A stretch of DNA of 64,000 nt from DATAES01 sp963802415 (GTDB lineage Bacteria > Actinomycetota > Acidimicrobiia > Acidimicrobiales > JACDCH01), in assembly GCA_963802415.1 (NCBI GenBank), contig CAWDIH010000001.1, positions 496,001 through 560,000 of the forward strand, given 5' to 3'. Shown here piece by piece: positions 44,595 to 52,983 of this stretch. A model generated the notes under the pieces. It was not told where the DNA came from. It saw only the letters and a program-made list of their open reading frames with translations, and made no database searches. Numbering within the stretch: the first letter of the stretch is position 1; every line of letters starts with the position of its first letter. Made by a program: the position numbers and the translations under genes.

Positions 44595-45844
44595 GATCGG
44601 GCGGCTCGTTGCGCTGCAACATTGCGCTCGTATCGGAGCCGTTCCGCGACCACGTTGACGAAGCGATCGAGCAGTCGGGTGACGCCCGCAAGTACCGCAG
44701 CGGCACCCAACACGACCATGCTGAACAGGCCTCGTCCTCCGCCTTCCGTGAGACCGCCGACCAGGCCTGCCGTGATCCCGGCCACGGTCAGAACCCCGGG
44801 GATCGCCCAGAACCAGCGTGCGCCGATGATCCCTTGCAACAGCCGCTGCAACCGTCCACCGCTTGGCACGCGAAGCACGACCTCGACGATGCGTGCCGCG
44901 AGATAGCCGGCCGTGATGAGCAACGCTGCTGCCGTCAGCAGTACCGCGCCCGCAGCGGCCTGCGCGCCTCGGACACCCGCTGGCCACACGCCGTCCTCGA
45001 GCCAGTCCGCCACGGGCAGGGCGAGCAACAGCACGGCGAACACCAGGAACGGAATGGCGGTCAGGCCCAACAGTCGCGACGGCCGGAAGAGGAGCGCGGT
45101 CTTGAGGATCACCTTGAGGAAGCGCAGGCCATCCTTGCCGGCCCGCAGCTTCGACTCTCCTTCGCGCTCGTGGTACGGCATGTCGAGCTCGGCGATCCGC
45201 AACTCGCTCGACAACATCACTCGAGCGCTCATCGCGGGCGTGAAGTGCAGGCCATTCGGCAGCGGATAGAGGTGCTCGAGTGCTTCTCGACGAACGACCC
45301 GCATGCCGCTCGCAGTGTCACGAACGCGACTCGAAGACAGCGCGCTGAGCAGCGACGCGAACAGCGTGTTGCCCACCCGCCGCAACATCGGCATCTTGCT
45401 GTCCTGGTTCAGGCGGCAGCCGAGCGCGACGTCGACGCCGTCCTGGATCACTGCATTGCACAACGGCACGAAGAACGCCGGGTCGCACGTGCCGTCGGCG
45501 TCGAGGAAACCCAGCAGGTCGGCGTCGGACCGTTGCCATCCTTCCTTGATCGCGGCCCCGTAACCCTTGTTCTTCTCGAATACGATCAGATCGATCCACT
45601 CGCCGTATCGGCTGGCGATCTCCACTGTTTGATCAGTCGAGCCATCGCTCACGACCGTCACGTCGACGGCGCGCAGGCCCGTGGCGTGAACGATCTCCGG
45701 TACGGCGGCCAGGCAGCGCTCGATGATCGAAGCAATGCTGTCTTCCTCGTTCAGCGCAGGAATGACGATGAGCAGCTTCTTGCCGCGAGTGTCCTTCGCC
45801 GACTCCCCCGTCGCCCCTGGAGGGGGCAACTCGACGTCTACCAT
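44591..45844 (-). CDS. Glycosyltransferase family 2 with membrane C-terminus
   Basis: Dolichyl/polyprenyl-phosphate sugar synthase-like GT2 enzyme (417 aa). The GT-A domain (about 20-240) has LLIVIPALNEEDSIASIIERC, the nucleotide-binding VVSDGSTDQT, and the metal-binding FLDADGTCD. The C-terminus carries four predicted membrane helices (about 265-400). It probably transfers a sugar to polyprenyl phosphate at the inner face of the membrane. It is translationally coupled to a methyltransferase. The start ATG is at 45844. Confidence 0.9.
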   Translation of the reverse strand: MVDVELPPPGATGESAKDTRGKKLLIVIPALNEEDSIASIIERCLAAVPEIVHATGLRAVDVTVVSDGSTDQTVEIASRYGEWIDLIVFEKNKGYGAAIKEGWQRSDADLLGFLDADGTCDPAFFVPLCNAVIQDGVDVALGCRLNQDSKMPMLRRVGNTLFASLLSALSSSRVRDTASGMRVVRREALEHLYPLPNGLHFTPAMSARVMLSSELRIAELDMPYHEREGESKLRAGKDGLRFLKVILKTALLFRPSRLLGLTAIPFLVFAVLLLALPVADWLEDGVWPAGVRGAQAAAGAVLLTAAALLITAGYLAARIVEVVLRVPSGGRLQRLLQGIIGARWFWAIPGVLTVAGITAGLVGGLTEGGGRGLFSMVVLGAAAVLAGVTRLLDRFVNVVAERLRYERNVAAQRAARS

Positions 45845-45903
45845 CCCCGAACGATAGACGGGCCAGAGAAGCCGACGCTCAGGCTCTGCGCGCCGTGGTT
45901 GGA

Positions 45904-47088
45904 CTACGCGAACGCGATCGGAGCGCCAACCGCTTCATAGCTCGCCTGGACCAGCCCGCGTGTGCGCGGATCGCCCGAGAGGTTCTGTGCCATCCGATTC
46001 ATCACGTAGCCCGCGGCGATCTCGTTGTCGGGGTCAGCGAAGCCCATCGAGCCTCCCGCACCCGAATGACCGAAGGATCCGGCGCCGCCATACGGCGCGA
46101 ACACCGAGGCGGTGAAGTACCCCAGCCCGAAGCTGGTATCGAAGTAGAGGCAACGGTCGCTGCCCTCTGTCTGGGTTTCCCGTGCCGCGTCGATCTGCGC
46201 CGGCGAGAACAACGGTGCGGCCGGCGCGTCGGACAGCGGACCGACGAGCCCGGCGTAGAACCGCGAGAGTGACCGTGCATTGGTGACGCCGTTCGCAGCG
46301 CCGATCTCGGCTGCGTGCACGGTTCGGTCGTTCCAGGAGTCCGTGTCGAACGCGCCGTTGAGGGTCAACGCCCTGCCGAGCACGGAGTCGGGTCCGGTGA
46401 ACTGCTCGATCAGCGCCCTGAGCTCTTCGGTCGGAGCTTCCCCCTCGGGAACGAGAGTGCCGATGATGGGCGCAACTCGATGCTCCTCGGATTCGGGAAG
46501 GCCGATCCAGAACTCCAGCCCGAGCGGCTGCGCGATCTCATCGGCGAAGAAAGTGCCGAGGCTTCGGCCGTCGATGCGGCGGACGACTTCACCCACCAGC
46601 CATCCGAAGGTCAGCGCGTGGTATCCGTGCGCGGTCCCGGGCTCCCACACCGGCTCCTGGACTGACAGCGCGGCGACGACCGGGTCCCATGCGAGAGCCT
46701 CGGCGAGAGACAACCGCTTGTCGATGACTGGCAGACCGGCCTTGTGACAGAGGAGCCATCGCACCGGGATGTTCTCCTTGCCTGCGGCACCGAACTCCGG
46801 CCAGTAGGTGCCGACGGGTAGGTCGATGTCGAGCAGTCCACGTTGCATCAGCAGGTTCGCACAGGCAGCGGTCGCACCCTTCGTTGTCGAGAACACGAGC
46901 TGCAACGTCGATTCGTCATAGGGCTGCTTCGTGGCCTGGTCGGCGACACCGCCCCACAAGTCGACGACCTTGCGGCCCTCGACGTGCAGACAGAAGCCCG
47001 CCCCCACGTCACCGTGCTCTTCGAAGTTGCGCACGAACGCGTCGCGGACACCTTCGAATCCGGGCTCGACGATCCCATCCACGTTCAC
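45904..47088 (-). CDS. Beta-lactamase-fold serine hydrolase (esterase/class C-like)
   Basis: 394-aa serine hydrolase of the beta-lactamase/transpeptidase-like family. The SxxK motif is Ser67-Thr-Thr-Lys70 (LVFSTTKGATA). The tyrosine motif is in HGYHALTFGW, where YxN reads Tyr-His-Ala as in EstB-type esterases. The C-terminus has FGHSGAGGSMGFADP, the usual H/K-x-G equivalent. There is no signal peptide, so it is likely a cytoplasmic esterase rather than a resistance enzyme. The GTG start at 47088 follows AGAGGGG. Confidence 0.88.
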   Translation of the reverse strand: MNVDGIVEPGFEGVRDAFVRNFEEHGDVGAGFCLHVEGRKVVDLWGGVADQATKQPYDESTLQLVFSTTKGATAACANLLMQRGLLDIDLPVGTYWPEFGAAGKENIPVRWLLCHKAGLPVIDKRLSLAEALAWDPVVAALSVQEPVWEPGTAHGYHALTFGWLVGEVVRRIDGRSLGTFFADEIAQPLGLEFWIGLPESEEHRVAPIIGTLVPEGEAPTEELRALIEQFTGPDSVLGRALTLNGAFDTDSWNDRTVHAAEIGAANGVTNARSLSRFYAGLVGPLSDAPAAPLFSPAQIDAARETQTEGSDRCLYFDTSFGLGYFTASVFAPYGGAGSFGHSGAGGSMGFADPDNEIAAGYVMNRMAQNLSGDPRTRGLVQASYEAVGAPIAFA

Positions 47089-47172
47089 CTGATCCCCTCT
47101 CGTCGCTCCGTTGTGTTCTAGGAGCGCCGCTGGATCGCGTCCAAATCACCGCTCGAGTGCGAGGATGCTGCG

Positions 47173-47950
47173 GTGACCCCATCGGCTGCACCCGCCGTCG
47201 ACGCCGAGTTGTTGGACGAAGCCGTCGCGCTGGCCCGTGAAGCCGGAGAGAACACGCTGCGCTGGTTCGGCGCAGACGATCTCATCGTCGACCGAAAGGG
47301 CGACGGAACACCAGTGACGGAGGCGGACCGCGCGACCGAGCGTTTGATCCGCACGCGACTCGCGGCCTCGCATCCGAACGACACGATCATCGGCGAAGAG
47401 GACGTCGACCACCTCGGAACCAGCGGCCGGCGCTGGATCGTCGATCCCATCGACGGCACGAAAGCGTTCACGCACGGCGTTCCGCTGTACTCGACACTCC
47501 TCGCGGTCGAGGACGAGCACGGCCCCGCGATCGGCGTGATCGTGCTGCCCGCACTGGGCGAAGTCGTCTACGCGGGACGCGGTCGTGGTTGCTTCCGCAA
47601 CAGCCGTCCCGCGCGCGTGAGCGAGCGGGAGCGGTTACCGGGCAGCTACCTCACGACGTCGGGCTTCGAGTACTGGCCCGAGGCCGCGCTCGCCAAACTG
47701 CGAGCGTCCGGCATGTTCATGCGCACGTGGGGCGACGGGTACGGCTACGCGCTCGGTGGCAACGGGCCGCGTCGATGCAATGGTCGATCCCTCTGCCGCG
47801 CAGTGGGATCTGGCGGCCATGCCGGTGATCATCGGCGAGGCCGGCGGTCGGTTCACTGACTACACGAACGTCGAGCGTGCCGACGGAGGCAACGGCGTTG
47901 CGACCAACGGCCGGCTCCACGAGCAAGTCTTGGCCCTGTTGAACGGGTGA
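47173..47950 (+). CDS. Inositol monophosphatase-family phosphatase, HisN-like (frameshifted)
   Basis: Lithium-sensitive phosphatase family enzyme (about 258 aa when repaired), closest in style to histidinol-phosphatase HisN. The metal-binding motifs IIGEED, IVDPIDGTK and the C-terminal WDLAAMPVIIGEAGG are all present, the last in a different frame. The frame changes at about 47755, where CTCGGTGG carries one base too many; CTCGTGG restores YGYALVATGRVDAMVD. A sequencing indel is the simplest reason. The GTG at 47173 starts the protein. Histidinol-phosphatase and inositol-phosphatase roles are both possible. Confidence 0.85.
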
Positions 47951-47961
47951 CGACTCGACGC

Positions 47962-48843
47962 TCAAGCGGTGAGGACGTCGACGCCGTCTCGTGTCACGAG
48001 GACGGTGTGCTCGAACTGCGCCGAGGGCGAGCCGTCGAGTGTTGCGATCGTCCAGCCGTCATCCCATTGCACGACGTCCGCGTCGCCGAGCGTGAGCATG
48101 GGCTCGATGGTGAACGCCATCCCCGGGCGCAACCGGGTTCGATCACGCGGTTCGTCGTAGTGGTGCACATACGGCGCGGAGTGGAACTCCTCGCCGATGC
48201 CGTGGCCGACCAACTCGCGGACGATGCCCAAACCGTGTTGGTGCGCGCGCGCTTGGATGGCGCGACCGATGTCGCGCAGCCGGCCGCCCGGGCGAACGGC
48301 GGCAACGCCGGCGTCGAGACTCTGCGCGGTCACCTCGACCAGCCGCTCGACGTCGGGAGCCACCGTGCCCACGAGGAACGTTGCCGAGCAGTCACCGTGC
48401 ATGCCGTCCAGGTAGATCGTGATGTCGCAGTTGACGATCTCGCCGTTACCGAGGGGGCGGTCGTCGGGGATGCCGTGGGCGACGACTTCGTTCACGGACG
48501 TGCAGATCGACTTCGGAAAGCCTCGATAGCCGAGCGGGCTCGGATACCCGCCTTCGGCGATGTAGAGGTCGTGGGCGATGGCATCGAGCTCGTCGGTTGT
48601 GATCCCGACGCGCACAGCGGTTCCGACGCGGTCGAGCACCCGACGTGCCGCTGCGCACGCGCCTCGCAGGCGAGCGATCGACGCCGGATCGGTGAGCAGG
48701 CCGAGCGTGCGTCCCGATGGCTGGCCGCCCTTCGCGACATACGGCGGCCGCTGAATGGCCCGAGGAACGACACGGGTCGGGCTCACCACCCCCCGCCGCA
48801 CCGGCTGCCGTGTCTTCGTCACGCCGTCCATGATGTCGCTCAT
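47962..48843 (-). CDS. map: Methionine aminopeptidase, type I
   Basis: Metallopeptidase (293 aa) removing N-terminal Met. The five metal ligands are seen in NCDITIYLDGMHGDCSATF (two Asp), LVGHGIGEEFH (His), FTIEPML (Glu) and QFEHTVLV (Glu). The N-terminal extension (about 40 aa, RPPYVAKGG and other Pro-containing motifs) matches the mycobacterial MapB type, which docks on the ribosome. The ATG at 48843 overlaps the stop of the upstream lipoprotein gene by 4 nt, so the two are coupled. Confidence 0.95.
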   Translation of the reverse strand: MSDIMDGVTKTRQPVRRGVVSPTRVVPRAIQRPPYVAKGGQPSGRTLGLLTDPASIARLRGACAAARRVLDRVGTAVRVGITTDELDAIAHDLYIAEGGYPSPLGYRGFPKSICTSVNEVVAHGIPDDRPLGNGEIVNCDITIYLDGMHGDCSATFLVGTVAPDVERLVEVTAQSLDAGVAAVRPGGRLRDIGRAIQARAHQHGLGIVRELVGHGIGEEFHSAPYVHHYDEPRDRTRLRPGMAFTIEPMLTLGDADVVQWDDGWTIATLDGSPSAQFEHTVLVTRDGVDVLTA

Positions 48844-49382
48844 GACGCCGGCTGTCCTTTGCCAACGCACGGCTGGTCCGGCTCGGGCGCCTGCTTGCTG
48901 CCTGCGTACGCGTCGATGAACTGCTGCACCCGCGGGTCGTTCACGGACGGGACCTCCAGTCGCCGTTCCCACGCCACCAGCACGACCGGCGAGTCGAGTC
49001 CCGTGTATGGCGACACGATCACCTTCGGATGCTTCGCAAGCTCCTTGAGCACGGCAACGTCCGCCGCGGGGGTGGTCGGCGAATACGCGACCCATACGGC
49101 GCCATGTTCGAGGGAGTGGACGGCGTACTCGTCGGGCGGCTGCTGGTCGTAGTAGCCGCAGGTCAGTGGGACAGGGTTGTGGTCGCCCCCGGACGGCGGC
49201 TTCTTGCCCTGGTACTGGATCGGGCCCAACCGGTGACTGCGACCCGGCGCCCGCTCGATCGCCACGCCGGGAATGTTCTTGCCGGGGTCGTTGCCACCCC
49301 CGCCCCCACAGCCCGCGACCGCGACTGCGACTGCGACCGCGACCGCGACCGCGACAGACCAATGGCGCAGCCAGCGGGGCAT
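48840..49382 (-). CDS. DUF3105 family lipoprotein
   Basis: 180-aa exported protein. The signal peptide is an almost pure Val-Ala alternation encoded by a hexanucleotide repeat, ending in the lipobox VAGC. The mature domain is DUF3105: KPPSGGDHNPVPLTCGYYDQ, then VHSLEHGAVWVAY with a His-x-x-Glu-His motif that could bind metal. Anchoring to the membrane is inferred from the lipobox. It overlaps map by 4 nt. DUF3105 function is unknown. Confidence 0.82.
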   Translation of the reverse strand: MPRWLRHWSVAVAVAVAVAVAVAGCGGGGGNDPGKNIPGVAIERAPGRSHRLGPIQYQGKKPPSGGDHNPVPLTCGYYDQQPPDEYAVHSLEHGAVWVAYSPTTPAADVAVLKELAKHPKVIVSPYTGLDSPVVLVAWERRLEVPSVNDPRVQQFIDAYAGSKQAPEPDQPCVGKGQPAS

Positions 49383-49593
49383 CCAGCGGAAGCTACCGGT
49401 CCTTTCGCCCCCCGGGAAGGCGCGGTCGCCGATCCGCCCTCATCCGAAGGACACCACCACCCCGAGACCGGGCCGACAAAAGACCCGGACACAAATGAGC
49501 CGGACGCCTCATGCGCAGGCCCGCTGTTTTTCGTTGACTGTCGTGGACAACCACGACCGCGAAAGCGCGTGTCGTCGAAGGGAGATCCGGACC

Positions 49594-50424
49594 ATGGCTG
49601 AGCGGACGGCTGACGCTCAATTGATCGAGCAGCACCTGCCACTCGTCAATCACGTCGTTCTGCAGGTCGCTGTGCACTTCCCCCGCTACGTCGACCGGCA
49701 AGAACTTGCGCGAGCTGGGGCGCTGGGTCTCGTGGAAGCTGCCCGCCGGTTCGACGTGTCACGGGGCGTGCCGTTCGATCGGTTCGCCGCCCGCCGTATC
49801 CGGGGCGCCATCCTCGACTCCGTCCGGTCTGCGGACTGGGCCCCTCGGTCGGTGCGCACGCTCGGCCGCAGGCTCGAACAAGTCGAGCAGCAGCTCGCCA
49901 GCGCCGACGGTCAGCTTCCGTCGAACCGAGAAGTGGCCGACACGCTGGGCATGACCCACGACGAGCTCCACCGCCTGCGTGACCGGGTGTTCCGCTCCGT
50001 CGTGCTCGCCCTCGAGCACATCGTGAACGCGCCGGACGACGACGACCTGTCTTTGATCGACGTCCTTGCCGACCGCACGGCGGTCGAGCCGTCCGAGGAG
50101 CTCGAAACCCGCGAGCTGCTCGGCTACCTCCACGATGCTGTGGGTCTGCTGCCCGATCGCCATCGAACGGTGATCGTCGGCTACTTCCTCGAAGGAAGCA
50201 GCTCGCTCGACCTGGCCCAGCAGCTCGAGGTGACGGAGTCCCGGATCTCACAGTTGCGTAGTGAAGCCCTGCTGATGCTGCGCGAGGGCATCGAGGCCCA
50301 GTACACCCCGGCGTCGGAGCCGGCGCTGCAGGGTCGTGCCGCTCGTCGTCGGGCTGATTACGCCGCCGCCGTCGGCGAGGCCAGCCCCTGGCGCGATCGG
50401 CTCGCCGGCGCGGCCAGCGCCTGA
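49594..50424 (+). CDS. RNA polymerase sigma factor, sigma-28/WhiG-like
   Basis: Group 3 sigma factor (276 aa) with region 2 (LPLVNHVVLQVA, GALGLVEAARRFDVSRGVPFDRFAARRI, broken by the core contact), the FliA-type motif SADWAPRSVR, region 3 (LPSNREVADTLGMTHDELHRL) and region 4 (GSSSLDLAQQLEVTESRISQLRSEALLML). The ATG at 49594 is preceded by GAAGGGAGA. No flagellar gene, anti-sigma gene or anti-anti-sigma gene is nearby. In actinobacteria such factors often control differentiation or stress. Confidence 0.88.
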   Translation: MAERTADAQLIEQHLPLVNHVVLQVAVHFPRYVDRQELARAGALGLVEAARRFDVSRGVPFDRFAARRIRGAILDSVRSADWAPRSVRTLGRRLEQVEQQLASADGQLPSNREVADTLGMTHDELHRLRDRVFRSVVLALEHIVNAPDDDDLSLIDVLADRTAVEPSEELETRELLGYLHDAVGLLPDRHRTVIVGYFLEGSSSLDLAQQLEVTESRISQLRSEALLMLREGIEAQYTPASEPALQGRAARRRADYAAAVGEASPWRDRLAGAASA

Positions 50425-50430
50425 GAGGCG

Positions 50431-51436
50431 TCAACCGGCCGCGGCTCCTTCGAAGACTGCGGCCTTCACGCCCCGCTGGGCGAGCTCGGTGAGGAACGGG
50501 ATCGGCTCGACCATCTCCGCCAGGCCGGCTGCGCCCGGTCGGCGCAATGCGCCGTTGCCCGCCGCGATCGACGCCAGCGCCGAGACGGCGCCCGCGGCTA
50601 CTGCCGGACGGTCCATCGCGCCGAGCACGTGGACGGCTCGCGAGGCGCCGCGGTGTCCGCGGACTTCTACCCGCACAGCACCCAGGCCGCCTTCGGGATG
50701 CGGTGGTCGAAGCATCGGAAATCGGGCGGTCACCCGATCTCGCCGATTCGCTGCCAGTCGAGCGGTGATGCGATCAGCGCCGGTGAACACGGGCGCGAGC
50801 AGCAACGCATCGGGCAAGGACGCGCGGTAGCAATCCGCACCGCCGATCGGGTCGGGGAACCAGCACAGCTCTCGCCCGGATCCCGCGCGTCGCTTCACCC
50901 AGCACGCCGTCGCGCCAATCGACGGAGGCAGACCCGAGCGCCCGGTGATGCGTCGAGGCACATGCCGGCCCGCCCGTTCCGGCCTTGGCGATGTGAATCT
51001 CATCGACCCCGTCGAACAACGCAGCTGCGTGCGATGCGAGGACACACGTGAGACCGGGAGAGAAGCCGGCGCCGATCACGATCGACAAGTTGTTCGCTCG
51101 TGCCAACGAGTCGAGCTCGAGCAGCGCACTCACCTCGTTGACATCGTCTACGACCGAGACCACTGCGATCCCCGCCTCTGCATAGCGGCGCGCGAGACGT
51201 GCGTGGGTCGAGCGAGGTCCGGCGAGCAGGGCGACGGACACGCCGGCGTCGATGCCGGGTGTCGTTTCCTGGGCGCGCGCCGCCTCGGCCCTCGAACTAC
51301 CCAGCGATCGCACGACCGAGTCGACCTTCTCGGCATCGACGTCGCTGATCACGACGCGGTCGACCTCGTCCGAGGAGGCGAGCTGCCGGGCAGCGCGAGC
51401 TCCGACAGCGCCGGCGCCGACGACGACGACGATCAA
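50431..51436 (-). CDS. Saccharopine dehydrogenase-like NAD(P)-binding protein (frameshifted)
   Basis: About 335 aa when repaired. Start ATG at 51436 with Rossmann motif VVVVGAGAVGARAARQLAS, followed by VVISDVDAEKVDSVV, GAGFSPGLTCVLASH and VDEIHIAKAGTGGP. The frame breaks near 50882-50884, where a run of three G on the minus strand has one base too many. GEATRG then joins SGRELCWFPDPIGGADCY and continues to the stop at 50431. The family includes saccharopine and related dehydrogenases, and the true substrate is unknown. A small gene lies 7 bp upstream. Confidence 0.8.
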
Positions 51437-51443
51437 TGCAGGT

Positions 51444-51581
51444 TCAACGGAGGTCGGGGCCGCTCAGCTCGCGCCATCCGCCATCCTGCGGCGGCACCCC
51501 TCCACTCCCTCGGACGCGCAGGATCGCTGCGATCACGGCCGCGATTCCCAACGCCATCAAGACCCGTCGAATGCTTTTCAC
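51444..51581 (-). CDS. Small single-helix membrane protein (45 aa)
   Basis: A short frame from GTG at 51581: basic N-terminus MKSIRRVL, one hydrophobic helix (ALGIAAVIAAILRV), then a polar tail GGWRELSGPDLR. This basic-helix-GGWREL layout recurs in small actinobacterial proteins of unknown role. The start lies 4 nt from the 3' end of the tRNA-Ile gene on the same strand, so it may be translated from the processed tRNA transcript. The stop is 7 bp from the dehydrogenase ATG, suggesting one operon. Confidence 0.6.
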   Translation of the reverse strand: MKSIRRVLMALGIAAVIAAILRVRGSGGVPPQDGGWRELSGPDLR

Positions 51582-51584
51582 CAG

Positions 51585-51658
51585 TGGGGCTAGCTGGAAT
51601 CGAACCAGCGACCTCATCCTTATCAGGGATGCGCTCTAACCGACTGAGCTATAGCCCC
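51585..51658 (-). tRNA. tRNA-Ile (GAT)
   Basis: Acceptor stem GGGGCTA with TAGCCCC, anticodon loop CTGATAA with anticodon GAT, T-loop GGTTCGATTCC, discriminator A. CCA is not encoded. It is immediately followed on the same strand by a small protein gene. Confidence 0.95.
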
Positions 51659-51759
51659 GGAGTGCGAGGCGCAACGCTAGCAATCGAGCCGGCGGAATCG
51701 AATCCTGGTTCCGTCAGCGTCAGAGCCTGCCCCATCGCCGCCCGCTCCCGTGCCGACGA

Positions 51760-51798
51760 TCGTGCATTGACACGTCTTGGAGACCAGTCAATGCACGA
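51760..51798. terminator. Strong two-stem hairpin
   Basis: Perfect 12-bp inverted repeat (TCGTGCATTGAC at 51760-51771 and GTCAATGCACGA at 51787-51798) with an inner 4-bp stem GTCT/AGAC in its loop. It stands in the 275-bp gap between the DUF3566 gene and the tRNA-Ile gene, downstream of the first and upstream of the second. It may be a terminator. Its two-storey layout recalls the repeats at 19692 and 20744. I see no gene in the rest of the gap. Confidence 0.5.
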
Positions 51799-51933
51799 CG
51801 GTCACGTGGGTCCGGCGAAAACGCGGCGAGTCCGAGGGGGTCCGGCTAGATGAGGGCTCGCTGGCGCTCGCTCGGTCGGCCTCTGCTCGGTGCAGATTGC
51901 CGAAGCATCATGACGTCCCGCGACCGAGCAGAG

Positions 51934-52554
51934 CTAGGACCGCCGAACCGGTGCGTCCGCCACGCTGATCGGACGCGCTGACTCCTCTTCGATCACGGTG
52001 ATGCGAACGCCACCCATCAGATCGCTGATGAGGTTGAACAGCACCGCGAGCAGCACATTGAACGCCGTGCCCACGATCACGAGGATCAACCCGACGAGCA
52101 AGGAGGCGCGAAAGATGGTGAATCCGTCGAAGCTGAACGTCTCGAACGCCCCGGCGTCTTTGAAGAAACCCTCGATGTCGGAGATGGTTCCGGCCGCGGC
52201 GGCGACGTTCCACAGGACGACTCCCGCCACCATCAGCACGACGAACAAACAGAAGTAGAACAGCAACGAGACCTTCAGCACCGACCACGGCTCGACGTGG
52301 CGGACGACGCGCTTGACCTTGCGTGCCCGCAACCGGCGAAGCTGCCGCCGCTCGCGTCGGGTCAGCTTCTTCGGACGCTCCGCACCTTGTACTTCGCCAT
52401 CGGCATCGCTTACGGGACCGGTGCGGTCGGCCCGGGTAACGGGAGGGACAGCTCCCTGACGGCCGGTCGGGGCACGGTTGCCGTTCGGCGAGCGGTCGAG
52501 AACCGGATCGCCGACCGAGGCGGGGGCTGCGGCCATGCCCTCGGACGTGGTCAT
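51934..52554 (-). CDS. DUF3566 transmembrane protein
   Basis: 206-aa membrane protein of the DUF3566 family, commonly found downstream of gyrA in actinobacteria. Residues 1-85 are a disordered, basic N-terminus (KKLTRRERRQLRRLRARKVKR). The DUF3566 domain has two membrane helices: SLLFYFCLFVVLMVAGVVLW and ASLLVGLILVIVGTAFNVLL, separated by the conserved ISDIEGFFKD. The C-terminal part is cytoplasmic (GGVRITVIEE). The ATG at 52554 gives an ATGA overlap with the upstream gene. Its function is unknown. Confidence 0.85.
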   Translation of the reverse strand: MTTSEGMAAAPASVGDPVLDRSPNGNRAPTGRQGAVPPVTRADRTGPVSDADGEVQGAERPKKLTRRERRQLRRLRARKVKRVVRHVEPWSVLKVSLLFYFCLFVVLMVAGVVLWNVAAAAGTISDIEGFFKDAGAFETFSFDGFTIFRASLLVGLILVIVGTAFNVLLAVLFNLISDLMGGVRITVIEEESARPISVADAPVRRS

Positions 52555-52919
52555 CCGCGGTTGGTCGGCTGACACGCCCGAGAGTGTAGGTGCTCGGGTT
52601 CCGCGAACTGTCGGCATCCCTCCCCTCGCTGTGCACGCGCCGTGGCATGCGTGTCACCGACGTGCACGGTGACGTCGACAGCAACACCGTCGGTGACGAA
52701 GGCGTCGATCACTGCACCGTTGGCCGCCGCGACCGTTTCGGCAGCGGCGCGGCCCTCGACCGCGCCGGCGAGCGCGGCTGCGTCGGCCGCGGTTCGCGCG
52801 CGGGCCCGTCGATGCGCCAGTTGCCCGAGGTGCCCCACCAACACGACGGCACCGCAGGCGACCAGCAAGATCACGGCGTACAACGGCAGCAACTGTCCCT
52901 CATCTCCACGAGCGCGCAC
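52551..52919 (-). CDS. TadE/TadG-like pilus or secretion protein
   Basis: 122-aa protein with the TadG-type N-terminus: short polar leader EGQLLPLY, a membrane helix (AVILLVACGAVVLVGHLGQLA), then RRARARTAADAAALAGA, the hallmark of Flp pilus-assembly TadE/G-like proteins. The rest is a short extracytoplasmic domain. GTG start at 52919. No other tad genes are visible. It is sandwiched between gyrA and the DUF3566 gene, overlapping the latter by 4 nt. Confidence 0.72.
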   Translation of the reverse strand: MRARGDEGQLLPLYAVILLVACGAVVLVGHLGQLAHRRARARTAADAAALAGAVEGRAAAETVAAANGAVIDAFVTDGVAVDVTVHVGDTHATARAQRGEGCRQFAEPEHLHSRACQPTNRG

Positions 52920-52983
52920 TTCCCACCTCCGAACGTCGAATCAGGTGTCGGGGGAAGGAAGCGAACCCAGGTCCGCCCGCTGA

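Noticed and set aside
45904..47088. Calling the serine hydrolase an antibiotic-resistance beta-lactamase
   Set aside because: There is no signal peptide and the YxN motif is Tyr-His-Ala, as in esterases of this fold.
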